Shown here: positions 1 through 12,200 of the stretch, piece after piece
Numbering within the stretch: the first letter of the stretch is position 1
Layout of the letters: each line of letters starts with the position of its first letter
Origin: Rhyzopertha dominica
Lineage: Eukaryota; Arthropoda; Insecta; Coleoptera; Bostrichidae
Assembly (NCBI GenBank): GCA_025024175.1
Contig: QCXZ01000001.1
Location: 39,612,942 to 39,676,941, forward strand
DNA: 64,000 bases
Direction: 5' to 3'
Notes under the pieces: generated by a model
What the model was told of the DNA's origin: nothing
The model's input: only the letters and a program-made list of their open reading frames with translations
Database searches by the model: none
Position numbers and translations under genes: made by a program

Positions 1-99
1 TTGTTTGGAAGGGATCTATACAGCCTTACAGAGGTGTATGTGAAGCAGTGAACGACCATAGCAGAGCAATGGAGAGGCAACAAATATTTAGCTTTATTT

Positions 100-960
100 C
101 GGGTATCACTTAGACCTCAAATTTTTACATGCATGAGAAGAATTTAGTAAAGCATGGATAAAACAACCCAAGTGAAAATGCCAGCAGAACTCCATGCGTA
201 GCCAGTTCAAAGAGTTATTCCTGTGAGATACATGGTCACCACATTGCAAACCAAAAATCAAGCGACAGCATGCATTCTGAACCTTTTGAACCTTGTTTCT
301 ATCAACATAATCCAAACAGGGGCCATATAAAAAATTGTATTAACTTAGTTATAGTTATAATGACACCCAATTTCTACTATGATCAACAAAATTTAACCTT
401 ATACCATCTATATAAACATTGAAAGACTATGAGCTGTGATTTAGAAGAATTCCATTCAAGGTCGTGTTCAGCAGACAATATTCTTAAGTTTTCAAGCTGT
501 TCATTCAGAATTTGGCAGCCCTTGCAAAATCATGCTTATCAAAACTAAAATACAACTGTTTATTGTGGGCGTGAACTCTCACTCTACAATCACGAACTGA
601 GATTATTATATTTGACGTATATATTATGAAAAGCAGAGGTCCTAATATGGAGCATTGAGGAACACCAGATATTTATATTTTACCATTTGAGTTCTACCGC
701 TCAAATAAGATAAAATAAACTGTACCGACAAACTGCTGAAACCGTAAGACTTTAGTTTGGAGAATCATAGACAATGATTAAAAGTATCGAATGTTTTTGA
801 AAAATCGAGTTAACCAAAGCACTGACTAAACCCTTATCATAAGCTAAAATGAGATCATCCGTGACAAGCTAATGCACTGCTAATGTCTGAATCCGCACTG
901 AGCATCTGGAGTGATTTGGACAAGACAATAGACAAGATATCCAACAGTTTTGAACCTGCA
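100..960 (-). mobile_element. Non-LTR retrotransposon reverse transcriptase remnant
   Basis: Minus-strand translation, across frame breaks, gives recognisable reverse transcriptase pieces in the correct order. Near 770-810 there is a motif A block (FSKTFDTFNH). Near 620-680 there is a block reading SGVPQCSILGPLLFI. Near 220-290 there is the C-terminal thumb-like block VQNACCRLIFGLQCGDHVS followed by NWLRME. This order is that of jockey/CR1-type LINE ORF2. Stop codons and shifts show it is dead. The clade is not resolved from these short blocks. It lies downstream of CSN4 and has no visible link to it. Confidence 0.7.
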
Positions 961-1099
961 AGTAAGATGCTAATTAAAAATAAATCTGACATGTTTTCAG
1001 GGTTAGACTTTTTAGGTAGAGGTATTGCAATGGCTTTCTTCTACATTGTGGGGAAATAAGCTTTTTTGATACAATTGAAGATATGTAATAGGTATAAAT

Positions 1100-1460
1100 C
1101 AGGGGTCGGCAACTTATGACCCGTGGGTCACCGAGTGACCCACTTTGTAATTTCAAATGACCCACTTTAATTCAGAAAATAAAGTATAAGATATACAAAT
1201 ATTTTTTCTTTTTCCCAAAAAATTTTTGTCACAAAGTTATGAACGTACCAAATTTGAATCCAGTATAAGATATAAAAATATCAGTTAAAACCCCACCACC
1301 GCCTGACTGGATATAGAATCGGTCGACAGAATGCGGACTGCAGCGACATTGTCCGAACAAATTGTACCATTCCTGGACACGCGCGTGATTATCTCAGTTG
1401 TATGCAGCGTTACCAGATCTACGGATTATTCCGTATATCTACGGATTTCAGGTACCATCA
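1100..1460 (+). mobile_element. Possible hAT-type terminus and flank
   Basis: The sequence CAGGGGTCGGCAA at 1100-1112, followed by a GC-richer stretch with CCCGTGGGTCA, resembles the terminal repeat seen at the ends of many animal hAT elements. No matching opposite terminus was found nearby and no transposase is visible, so this would be an end fragment only. The assignment rests on similarity of the first dozen bases. Confidence 0.3.
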
Positions 1461-2029
1461 ATGGAACAATGGATTTTTTCAAAATATAAGGATTTTTCAA
1501 CAAAATTAATATCGATGTTGTGACATCGATTTTTTAATATATAAGGTAAATTCCATATCCGTTTTACTGCAGACGGTAATGTAGCTATCATCGTATATTA
1601 TAATATCGCCACCTAAAAGATAATAGTTCCCTAGAATAATAAATTTAGGGACTTAGAAAGATATTCGCCGCACGCATAATATCTTATTATTTACTAAAAT
1701 GCTGTTTTAATAGGAAAATATCTCTGACCCAAACGTCATTTTCGACGATATGTTGTCTGTCCCACAATTACCTTTTTTGTATTAAAGAGTGCAGAGTGTA
1801 CCTCTTCTAAAGGAAAAATCTTGTAGGGATGAGAATCAAGCATTCTCATAATATTGCATTCTATGATTAGAAATGAAATTATTCGATTGAAAATACTGTG
1901 AAAATGTGTATTAGTGGAATTGCTATTTGACAAATTCAACAATACTGCGGGGTCTTCAAGCAAAGTGGTAGATATCATCTACCACACTACTACCTTGATA
2001 ATGCGTTCAAACAGCCAAGGTAATAAAAT

Positions 2030-2275
2030 CTTGGTTGGACAACCAACAAATATCGATACTTCCATGACCATCAAACAGTCCTGATCTTACTCCAATAGAG
2101 AATGTGTGGAACATAATAAAACAGAGAATCTTCCTTGTACAGTTAAAGATTTGCAAAGTAGGTAAATTGCAGGAGGTATGGAAGGGAATAACTCGAGAAG
2201 CATGCATAAAACTTGTAGAAAAAACATAAAAAGCCGTTATTAACAAAAGGGGAAGGATTACTCACTACTAATTCA
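2030..2275 (+). mobile_element. Tc1-like transposase C-terminal fragment
   Basis: Plus-strand translation gives SNSPDLTPIENVWNIIKQRI near 2070-2130. This is the region around the last catalytic acidic residue of Tc1-family DDE transposases (SPDLNPIENVW). It is followed by a shifted block ending KAVINKRGRITHY (about 2230-2270), matching the Tc1 C-terminus. Upstream transposase sequence is absent or unrecognisable. This is a dead fragment. Confidence 0.75.
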
Positions 2276-2410
2276 GTTATTAAAAAAAAAACCTGTATTA
2301 TACTTTTGTATGATAAGTTGGCTTGTACATCATTCAGTTCTGTAAAAGAACACATTACTACATAAAGTATGTTTCCTAAAAAATTTAAGTTGCAGTTACG
2401 ATTTCAGCAT

Positions 2411-2601
2411 TGACATGTTGTTTTCCGGGCTGGTTGCCACGTTGGTTATTAGACCTTGAAGTTTCGACACTCATGTAGGTGTCTTCCTCAAAAGTATCTC
2501 TGAAAGTTTCAGAGCTACTTCTGAGGAAGACACCGACATGAGTGTCGAAATGTCAAGGTCTAATAACCAACGTGGCAACCAGCCCGGAAAACAACATGTC
2601 A
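2411..2601. repeat. 191 bp near-perfect palindrome (foldback)
   Basis: The segment TGACATGTTGTTTTCC at the left edge is matched in reverse complement at 2586-2601. The two arms pair almost base for base to a centre near 2506, with only a handful of mismatches (for example around 2460 and 2480). Each arm carries the string CTGAGGAAGACACC and a GTGTCGAAA block. The arm resembles 3' tails found next to Penelope-like elements, but that is an inference. No ORF is present. Confidence 0.85.
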
Positions 2602-3069
2602 TCGACAACAACCACGGAAGCCTTCAAACCGATTTCAGCATTGTTTAAATAATACTTTCAGTGTTTACTGTCCAAATGAACTTGGGCTCTTAGTTAACCA
2701 GTAAATGGTGAATACCTATAAAACAAATTGATCTTACCATAGCCATCTTTAGGTGTTATGGCTTTGTTTATATTCCATTTACCAGTATTTTATTTGTATC
2801 ACTAATACTCTGTTCGCTTTTTGACAAATTTCCATCGATAGATTTTTCATCAACAAATTTGCCACAACAATGCATTGAGGAACATCACCCAACAGTAGTG
2901 TTAACTAAACTTGCCCAATGTTTAAAATGAACACACCTGCTTGTTGCAGTTTCCAAAATTTTGCCCACAAATAAATAACATCCATTATTTCTAAAAGTTA
3001 CTTAAAAATTCTTCGAAATAATGTGTAATTGTTTATGACAAAACTGTCTAATTATGTCTGCTTGATTTC
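2602..3069. other. Intergenic AT-rich stretch
   Basis: No coding similarity, repeat or RNA gene could be recognised between the palindrome and the CSN4 poly(A) signal. Confidence 0.5.
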
Positions 3070-3075
3070 TTTATT
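3070..3075 (-). terminator. CSN4 polyadenylation signal AATAAA
   Basis: TTTATT on the plus strand reads AATAAA on the gene strand, 48 bases downstream of the CSN4 stop codon. It is the first canonical hexamer after the stop and would give a very short 3' UTR. Confidence 0.6.
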
Positions 3076-3123
3076 AACTTATAGCTTACAAACTACACTA
3101 AAACGAATCAAACTTTTTGTATT

Positions 3124-3257
3124 TTATGACACCATCTGATCTTCCATGACTTTAACTATCCAATCCGGTTCAGTTTTAGAAATGTGTTCGATGATCGAAT
3201 TAACTTGGTAACACAATGACTGAATTTGCTTGTCCCACTGTGGAAGTGTTTCACGTG
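3124..3257 (-). CDS. CSN4: CSN4 exon 6 with stop codon
   Basis: 134 bases encoding the C-terminal tail: [17 protein letters not shown], then EDQMVS and TAA at 3124-3126. The acceptor is TCTTTAG. It lies only 55 bases from exon 5. Confidence 0.93.
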
Positions 3258-6200
3258 CTAAAGAAGAGATTAATTAAAAACAGGGACTGCACATAGGTTG
3301 CTTGCAACTTACTTTCAAAATGAACGATGGAATCTATCTGATCAATGTATCCATGCATTCTTCCCTCTGTGATCATCTGACTGGCAATTTTTTCAGCTTT
3401 GGAAGGGTGGATTTCCAGCAATGCTCCCAGCTCTTCAAATGTTATGTTGTTATATAGTTTACTGGCAGATAGTAAATTGTGTTCGATGACTGCACGATCA
3501 AGTATTGTAGAACCATCTATGGTACTTGCTTTTTGATGCGGTTGTAGAAGTGCTTCAAAGTCTTGGAGTTCAGTACGTCTAATTATGCGATCTAGATACA
3601 TCTTTTCTAGTATGGAAACAGCTGGTAACTGCTGGCATCTGTTAGAAAGATACAGCAAGTTATATAAGATTACCATTAATTATTATTATATAATGGCGTA
3701 CTGTCTTTTAATTGTTTTTTTTAGCAGCACACAATTTTTTGTGTTGGCACTTGCCTACACAATGCACTTCAAGTTCACCTTGTGCTTGTTCAATGAAGAA
3801 TTAGATATTCGAATTTTTTTAAATGCATTTTCTGATAAAGTTTCTTGAAATATAATTACCACATTTTTTATTCCATAAAATATTGCCTTATACTTGAGAT
3901 AAGAGATTTTAATAAACATTAGCCCTTCAAAATGTGACGTCACAATCAACTGCAGGTGTAAGAAATAAATATATTATATATTATTAATATATATTAATTA
4001 ATATGATATAAAACGTCATATAAATTTCATACCAGTTTGTAAAATTATAAAATAAAGATATTCAAAAAAGAAATATATTATAGGTCGAAACGTCATATTA
4101 ATAGATACAAGTGTCTTTATATTTTAATAAAAACAGGAGCCAGAACCTATAAATAAATGCACTGAGTATAATTACAATAAATGTTCAACATGTCCGCCTC
4201 CAACTTCAATACATTTATTAACACGTTTGTTGAAAGACTGCTGTATTTTAAAATAGAGATTCTTGTTACGAAATTATCTGGCAGCATTTACAAAATCTGT
4301 CATAGTTCTTCGCGGGTGTTAATAGTTTGTCTATAAAAAAAATTCTTTGAATAGGACACGAATAATATTACTGACAGCACTAAGATAAGTGGAAAATGTC
4401 AAAATTGGATTTTAAAATAAGCATACTTGAAAATTTTTACCGTTTTGTAATTGAATGCCAATACAATGAAATTTTCAATGCCAAATTTTACGAGAACGGT
4501 GCAAGATAGCGACTATCAAAAAGTATAGGTTTTTTGTGTAAAAGAAGTTGTAAAATCAGAATTTGATACCTGAGAATAGATTTGTTGAGGTATAAAAAAG
4601 TTGTCGTTTTCAATGCATTTGACCTAGTGCAGGTGGCGCCCTCTATGAGCTACAAGCAAACCATGGGTAGATTTCAATCTCACCCCAGAAAACCCCTAAC
4701 ACCAAAATTTCATCTCGATATGAGCATTTATTATGAAATAAATAAGAACAAACTAAAACTAGCAATATTTTTACGTCAGGAATCTAGTCATGAATTTTGG
4801 CCCATTACATCGCGACCACCCTGTATATACAATCTAAGAAATGTTTTAAAGGCTTTAAAAGTTGTGTTACAATTTTATTAATCCACCACTGTTTTTACAG
4901 TTTCTAAGAATACTTAAATTTTAGGTATTAACAGAATGTATCTCTTTGTTAATATATTTTCTCTCATCTACCTGTGTAAATTTACTATTTATAAATATTT
5001 ATATCAATACTCTATTATTATTATTATTATTCTAGGTAGGTTGCTGTATCCATATTTGCAGACAGAAACTGCCAGACACTAAGCTATTATTGTGTGGAAA
5101 ACAATCACATTTGATATAAAGAAGTAGGAACTATGAACTATGAACACTATCTGCCTACCTCATTTTGCTCTAATTTCAGTGCACACAAATGTTGTTTTAC
5201 ATATTCAAAACTGATTTAAATTTGGATCACGGAAAATCAGTGAATGTGAAGGTGATATATCAGTGATCACAAGCCTAGAGCTAAGGCAGTCTTTGTTGCC
5301 AAGATGTACATTTCCTGATTGATTATGACGTCATAATTTTAGGGCATTCTGAAATGCTTTCAACTCTGATTTGAATTTTGGTATATTTAGCATAACTTTT
5401 GTAATAAACCACAACAAACTTGTTAAATCTTACAATTTTGACTGTAGTCAGAAATACAATTAATTTGATACTTGATTTTAACTGAAATTTGTTGCTTCTT
5501 TTTACAGCATTGTAAGAAAATAGGCATTTAGAAAGTTATTACTTCCACATCCAACAGATGGAAAGTATAGTATCGTGAAAAAAATTTTCAAAAATTTTTA
5601 TTTGCTCATTCGCTTTAAAATGGTCGAAAACGAAAAAAATAAAATATGAGCAAAAATAAATTTCTTGTCTGTGTGTCTTGTGGTTTTATTTGTGGACACG
5701 ATAACTTTCGAAAGACTTAATATATGAACTTGAAATTTGGCAAACATATAAATCTCAACTATCCAAAGCGACCTATTGTTTGTGGGGTAGGTTGGGTATC
5801 GAGAAGGGGGCGAAATTGGGGGGTAACTACCCTTTTTGCAAATTTTTATTTTTTTTTCGTTTTAGTATGTGATTAGTAGTATAACTACGAGTATTATTTG
5901 TTCTTATAAATGTTCGGTGCAGCAAACTGTTTAGAAGATATTAGCAAAAAGCATCACAAATATCTCCGAATATATTTAAAATATTCAAAAAATGAAAATA
6001 CCATCAGATAGGAAATAAAATTTTTCACAAAAAGTGTCGAAATATTTCCAAAAAACCTATTTTGGAACCTGCTCGTACGATTTTTTTAAATTTTGGTATT
6101 ATATAGAAAATCAAATTTCTGATCAGAAAGACTTGTATTTTTTGTCAAGTTAATAATTTTCAAATTATTTGGAAAAAATCGATTTTAAAAATTTATATAT

Positions 6201-9200
6201 TTTTGCTAATATCACGAGGACTGTTTGTCTTCGAAAAAATGTGCAGAGAGAAAAAATGCTCGAAACCTGATAATTAAACGTATAGTATAAGAAATAAAAA
6301 CGTAAATGTCATTTTGACAATTGGATGTGGAAGTATTGATTCAATTTGCAGCGGTTGTTTTAAAGCATTAGTAAAGTGTAATTTGTTTTTATTGTTGCTA
6401 TAACAAATTTTATAGCTAAAGAAATTCTCTAGGTGAATTTTAGTATTAGTTATTTAAAAATGTAAGGAATATTACTTAATAAAGTTTAATAACAAATAAT
6501 AATTATTCTTTCAAAAGATAATAATTGGCCACATTTTGTTTTTATAAATCTTATGCAAGATTAGCCAAAAATTGAACTTTCTTTTAGATGTTATTGCTTA
6601 ATAGCTTCCATCACACATTCTTAAATCTTCATTGGAAAACTAGACAATTCAAAAAACAGATGAGAATGAACTACCTTAAATATATGACTTAAATACCTTT
6701 CATCCTTGAAAAGGGTGGCCAGCATTCTACTTCTCTGTTGCCCGGCAGATGCCAAAACAGTGCATATTAACGCATTGCGTAGTGCTGTCATGCGCTCATC
6801 CTCATGAATAATACTTCGATATGACAGCTCATTGTAACGCTGTGCAGCTTCTATAAACTTCCTACGATAATCAAGTACACGTGCATAGCAGACCTTGTAA
6901 TAGATTTGAAGCTGTTCATTTTTAGATTCGGCTTGCAGCAGCGAAGCTCTGTTAATATAAGCCTCGGCCTGAACTGGATCATCATCCTCCAGGTATAAGC
7001 GAGCTATCTTCAAGTAAGTTTCAAGTTTGTAGTCGATGGTGTATTGCCTAAAAAATATAGTTTTAATGATAAAATGTTCACATAAAATNAGTGTAGGGAG
7101 TAAATTGTCAATATTAGGATTTGCATGACTTCATCTTTTGTAGTTGTAAAAGAGGTTCAGTTCATGTTTACATAAATATATGAAACAGTCCATCAGAACA
7201 ATAGCCTCCTTAATATAGGAAATTATATAGTTTGCTGTGATCCTTTACCTTATATTATTTAAATATATCACACGTTTATAATGCAAACTATTAGCCTTAG
7301 AGCAGGACAGATGTATTAGGTTTGTACTCATAACCGCACTACTTAAAATGTGCACATACATAACACTAAGCTACTTTAACCAACAGTAACTATAGAGCAG
7401 TTTTCACTCCATCTAACCTGGTTTTAGTAAACAAAAATAGTTTTAATTGTTTTACATAATTTGTTAGTAGAGAGATCATATCTAAAGCCTTACTAGTACT
7501 TGATGATATCATTTTATGAATAATTTCGAAAATATAGATATAATTATGGTGTTTATATTCTACACACAATTTTAAGTATAGATACTCCTAGTTTGGCACC
7601 CACCAGAAAAATAAACTAGCCTACTGATAGACAATTTAATATTTCTACATTGCAGAAAGTTCTGCAGATATTAATCCACTAAGTTTTGCACAACATACTG
7701 ATCTTATATACATACACAATTTCTCACTTATCTGTAATATAGATGAATAAATATATCTATCTATTTATCCATAACATAACATTTATACACATTATACACA
7801 TACACTAAAACCAAAAGAATCAACAGTCAAGCAACCCACAGGCCTTACTCAGAAAGCTTGTAACACTGAAAATTAATAGGAAGCTTTTTCTGAAATATCT
7901 GTATATGGTACCTACACATTGTATAAAGTACACCGATATAATATTTTTATTTGACTTTGTCTGGTTTGGTTTATAAAATGGGGTGTTGCCAAATAATATG
8001 TGACTAGGATGACTAGACGTCTGGAAAATTCCAATTCCAGACATGTCCAGAAATTCATAGATAAATCTGGAGTTCGGGCGGAAATGCAATNATATGTAAA
8101 AAGTCGGGAATTTTGATGATGTTAAACATTAATAAGTAAAATCACACAAATACCATAATAAGCCCGTTAAAAAATCGTCATCGGCCATACCCACTATGGG
8201 TTCATACTTCGTTTTGCGAATTGCCGCTGATGGTAGCAACCACGGAGCTATAAAACTATTCTCTTTCGTTACACAGTATCACGATTGTAAGATAGGAGGT
8301 TCCGGAATACAGGTTAGACTTAGTATACTTTAGATACCTATAGATTCTCCTCGAAGTTAATAGCATTTTCTGGGGACAACCCAAACACAAATTTTGGAGG
8401 AATAGGATGCAAAAAAGGAAAAAAACATTTTCAGGTATTCTACATAACTGCATTCCACATGGTGCAGACGGCTTGAAATTTGATGTAGAGCCTATAGTTC
8501 TAAAACTTTTTTATTTTTTTTTCCATATATACAGTAAGAACGGAAGCGCTAAAGGACTTCTGTGACTTTGTAGATGTCACACAGTCTTGTTGTATAACAC
8601 AAAAACAAGATGGCTGTCTCTTTCCTGGCTATTAACAGAATTCTACAGTTGGAGTAGCACTGAGAGCCTATTTTCTTTCCCAAGAGCAGCCCCCAAAGAT
8701 AATTTTGAATTTTTTTTTGAAGATGACCTTAGTGAAATATATTTATTTTTTCTGCATTCTTCAATGAGTATTTTCCAAACCAACATACTCCAACTTGAAA
8801 GACAAGACAATTCTGTCTTGGAAATAATGGACATTTTAGAAAATATTAAATAATGTTTAACAGAAAGACTAACTCAACAGTTTCTACCATTTAAAGTGAT
8901 AAAACTACTTTCAAAATTACAGAATAATGGAAAATTCGAGAAATGTAATGAGTTTAAAGAAGAATCTTTTGCAGTTTATTCAATATGTCTGGATTACTTA
9001 AACAAGTGCAAGCAAAACTTTGAGGAATTTTCTTGTTTCAAGTGGATGCAGTTGAAACCTGAACAAATGGAATTTGAAAACGTTACCCAAAACATTTACT
9101 TCCTATGGGATACAAGTAGTAACTAATACAAATTTTGTGATGTAGCAAACCCCCTTTCAAAGAAACTAGAACCATATTATAAAGCAGGTACATCATGCTT

Positions 9201-12200
9201 GGTATGGAACTAAGATCCTTAACGAACACATATTCTGTGTTTTGAATGTTTTGAAACATCTGGCACACCAGACAAAGTGGTCAACTCAAAGTACAACCCC
9301 CTAACAGCTCACTTAAGCTATAGCCATACTTCGTTAAGAACTATATTTATGCAAATTACCAGTGAAAAACATTCCCAAAAACACATTCATTTGCATTGTT
9401 ACGAATGAGTATTGTGCTTTTCGTAAGCATGTGTTGGGGGCTCCACCTCATTTTATTATCAGACCAAACAAAGTTAAGTGAAAATACTTCAGGGTCCTTG
9501 CTTAACATGATTAAAAACATAAAAATTATAATGAATTTTCAATATGCATGGGACTCTTCTTCTTAATTGGGCTCATTATGCAAATGGCAAAAGTAATTTT
9601 TATATTAGATTTCAAATTTCAAGGTCCTTCATGAGGCAAAAAATATTTTTTCATACTAGGTCGTTTGAAATTTGATGATATAAATTCAATGGACCGAAGG
9701 AAAAATACTGACAAACTTGCTGCTGTCTGTGACTCATTTAATTCAATTTAATTTGAGTTAATACACTACAATTGATGAAATGCTCCACCCATTCAGAAGC
9801 TGTTGTAGTAGTGTGCAAACCGGCAAAATATGAAATAAAAATGTTTACCCCGCACGATACCATCGTTTTATACAGCTCATTTGAAAATGTATTGACGGAT
9901 ATAGCCAGATAGTCCATACAATTCACTAAACTCCCAACATATATAAAATGTCTCAATGCTCCATCAGAAAATAGAGGCCCCAGTTTAATATTGACTAACT
10001 TTAATTTTTTTCAACACATGCAACAAAAAGGCAAAACCTTGGTTTCATACATACCCCAGAAGAATAAAGTCACAATTCTTCTGTCTATTTTACATTTTAT
10101 GAAATAGATGATAGGAACTGAAAAACAATTTGGAATTTAATTTAACAAAAGATGTTGATTGCGCAAGTAAAAGATTAAGCTATACTCAGTATCTTATGTA
10201 ACAAAAAATAGCACCATTTTCTTTAGTGTCATAAATAATTATGGTATAAACACCAAAATATGCTGACTGACTGACATGCATTTCATAGTTAAGCACTCAC
10301 ACACCGAGGAATACTCCTGAAGAATTAGACTTTAATTTATTTCAGTACTTAAACATTTGTTTATCAACCAATTTTTGCAAAAGTTATGCACATTCAAAAT
10401 TTAAACGCTGATAAGTCAATTCCTAAAATTGATTTGATAGATACTAAGAGAGGAAATAACTTGTAAAAGCAAGAATGGTGAAAACCAGAGTTTGATACAT
10501 TATACAGTTATGGACTATGGAGGTGTACATTTTTTCAAAAACAATACAAAAATTTTATTAGAAAATAAATATGTATATGTATATATATTACAGATATTTG
10601 TACATTAAAGACATATGTTATATAAAGCCATACTAAAATTAAGTGACAAATGAAAAAATTCCTTCAAAATAATATAGTTAGTGTTTAAGCGTTTTCTGGT
10701 ACCAGTGTAAATGAAAGTTATATAAGGCTTGCAATACTTCTTTTTACCCATAAAAATATATAGCCTGTGTCGAAAATGTTAGATAGATCACTCCAGCAGT
10801 TTCTAAATGGTGGGCCACTTACTGTGAATAACACAGCATATAGGCAAAAAGGCATTACAGCTAGAATTTTTAGAACAAATGTACAGAATGTTCAGTTAAA
10901 ATTTCCCACTACATTCTTAAATTCTTCTCTTAAATTAACCGCCTGCATCAATATAAATGCTCATATCCTACAGAACCTAAATCTAAGAAACTGGAGGCAC
11001 GCACCGTTTCAGTACAAGAAATTAGCCCACGTTCTATTTTCTTGTACTGAATATCCACATTTCGTATTAAAACTGCGCAGATCGATGCGCACTAACCTGT
11101 TTTACCGTTTATAAACAAAACGTTCATAGAACCTACTTTTCGAACCTACGCAATAAGCAGGGTTTTGAGATTAGGTAGCTTTTGTACTGATATCGGTGAA
11201 ATAAACTTTTGAATAGGGGCTATCTGTTATTTTGGACTGACTACCTACTACCAGCTAATTGATACATCAACATGAAATGCAGTTTTAGGCCTCTTAAAAT
11301 ATGTATATTGGTGTGAGTAAACTTTTGACAACCCCGGGAACAAGATGTGTTGTCATGCTTTTGTAAATGAAACGGAAGGAATGCTTTCACGGAATTGTGT
11401 ACCTTGTTTCCATATTTTGTTATGGACAAGTTCAAACAGTTTTTCAAATGAAGCATTGCTCATTTGTAGAAAATTTTTATATTCTGCTGGATCTTCTATT
11501 AGCAGCTCTTCTTTCAGCACATTTAAGAAGCCATGAACATTCATTCTTACAATATCATTGTTAGTATCAACGCTGATGCATTTAATAATTTTTCATCCAA
11601 CGGATGGGAAGTATTGTATCGCGAAAAAAATTTTCAAAAATTTTTATTTGCTCATTGCCTTTAAAATGGTCGAAAACGCATAAAAACAAAATTTGAGCAA
11701 AAACAAATTTCTTGTCTGTGTGTGTGTGTCTGTGGTATTGTTTGTGGACACCATAACTTTCGAAAGACTTAATATATGAACTTGAAATGTGGCAGACGTA
11801 TAAATCTCACCTACCCAAAGCGACCTATTGTTTTTGGGGAAAGTAGGGTATCCGGAAGGGGGCGAAATTGGGAGGTAACTACCCTTTTTGCAAATTTTTA
11901 TTTTTCTATTTTTTTTTTCGTTTTAGTATGTGATTAGTAGTATAACTGCGAGTATTATTCGTTCTTATAAATTTTTGGTGCAGCAAACTGTTTAGAAGAT
12001 ATTAGCAAAAAAGCGTCACTTAAAGAAAACGGTTTTTCCTAAATATCTCCGAATATATTTAATATATATTCGAAAAATGAAAATACCATCAGACAGGAAA
12101 TAAAATTTCTCACAAAAAGTTTCTTAGAAAATTTATTCAAAATTTTTGAAAAAATACTTCCAAAAAACCAATTTTGGACTCTGCTCGCGCGATTTTTTTT

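Noticed and set aside
1736..1978. Minus-strand ORF with HPYKIFPLEEVHSAL, resembling the end of zinc-type quinone oxidoreductases
   Set aside because: Similarity is limited to about ten residues with no Rossmann-fold motif and no splice context.
2521..2550. Hammerhead-ribozyme-like core (CTGAGGA, stem, GAAA) in the palindrome; a similar string at 54892-54926
   Set aside because: CTGAGGA and GAAA flank a 5 bp stem (GACAC/GTGTC), but an extra A sits between the core and stem II and helix I would be only about 3 bp. The second string has only a 3 bp stem II. Penelope elements are known to carry hammerheads, so a structure search would be decisive, but I cannot support a call.
10767..11114. 115-codon plus-strand ORF in CSN4 intron 3
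   Set aside because: No recognised motif, AT-driven composition, in an intron, opposite strand to the gene.
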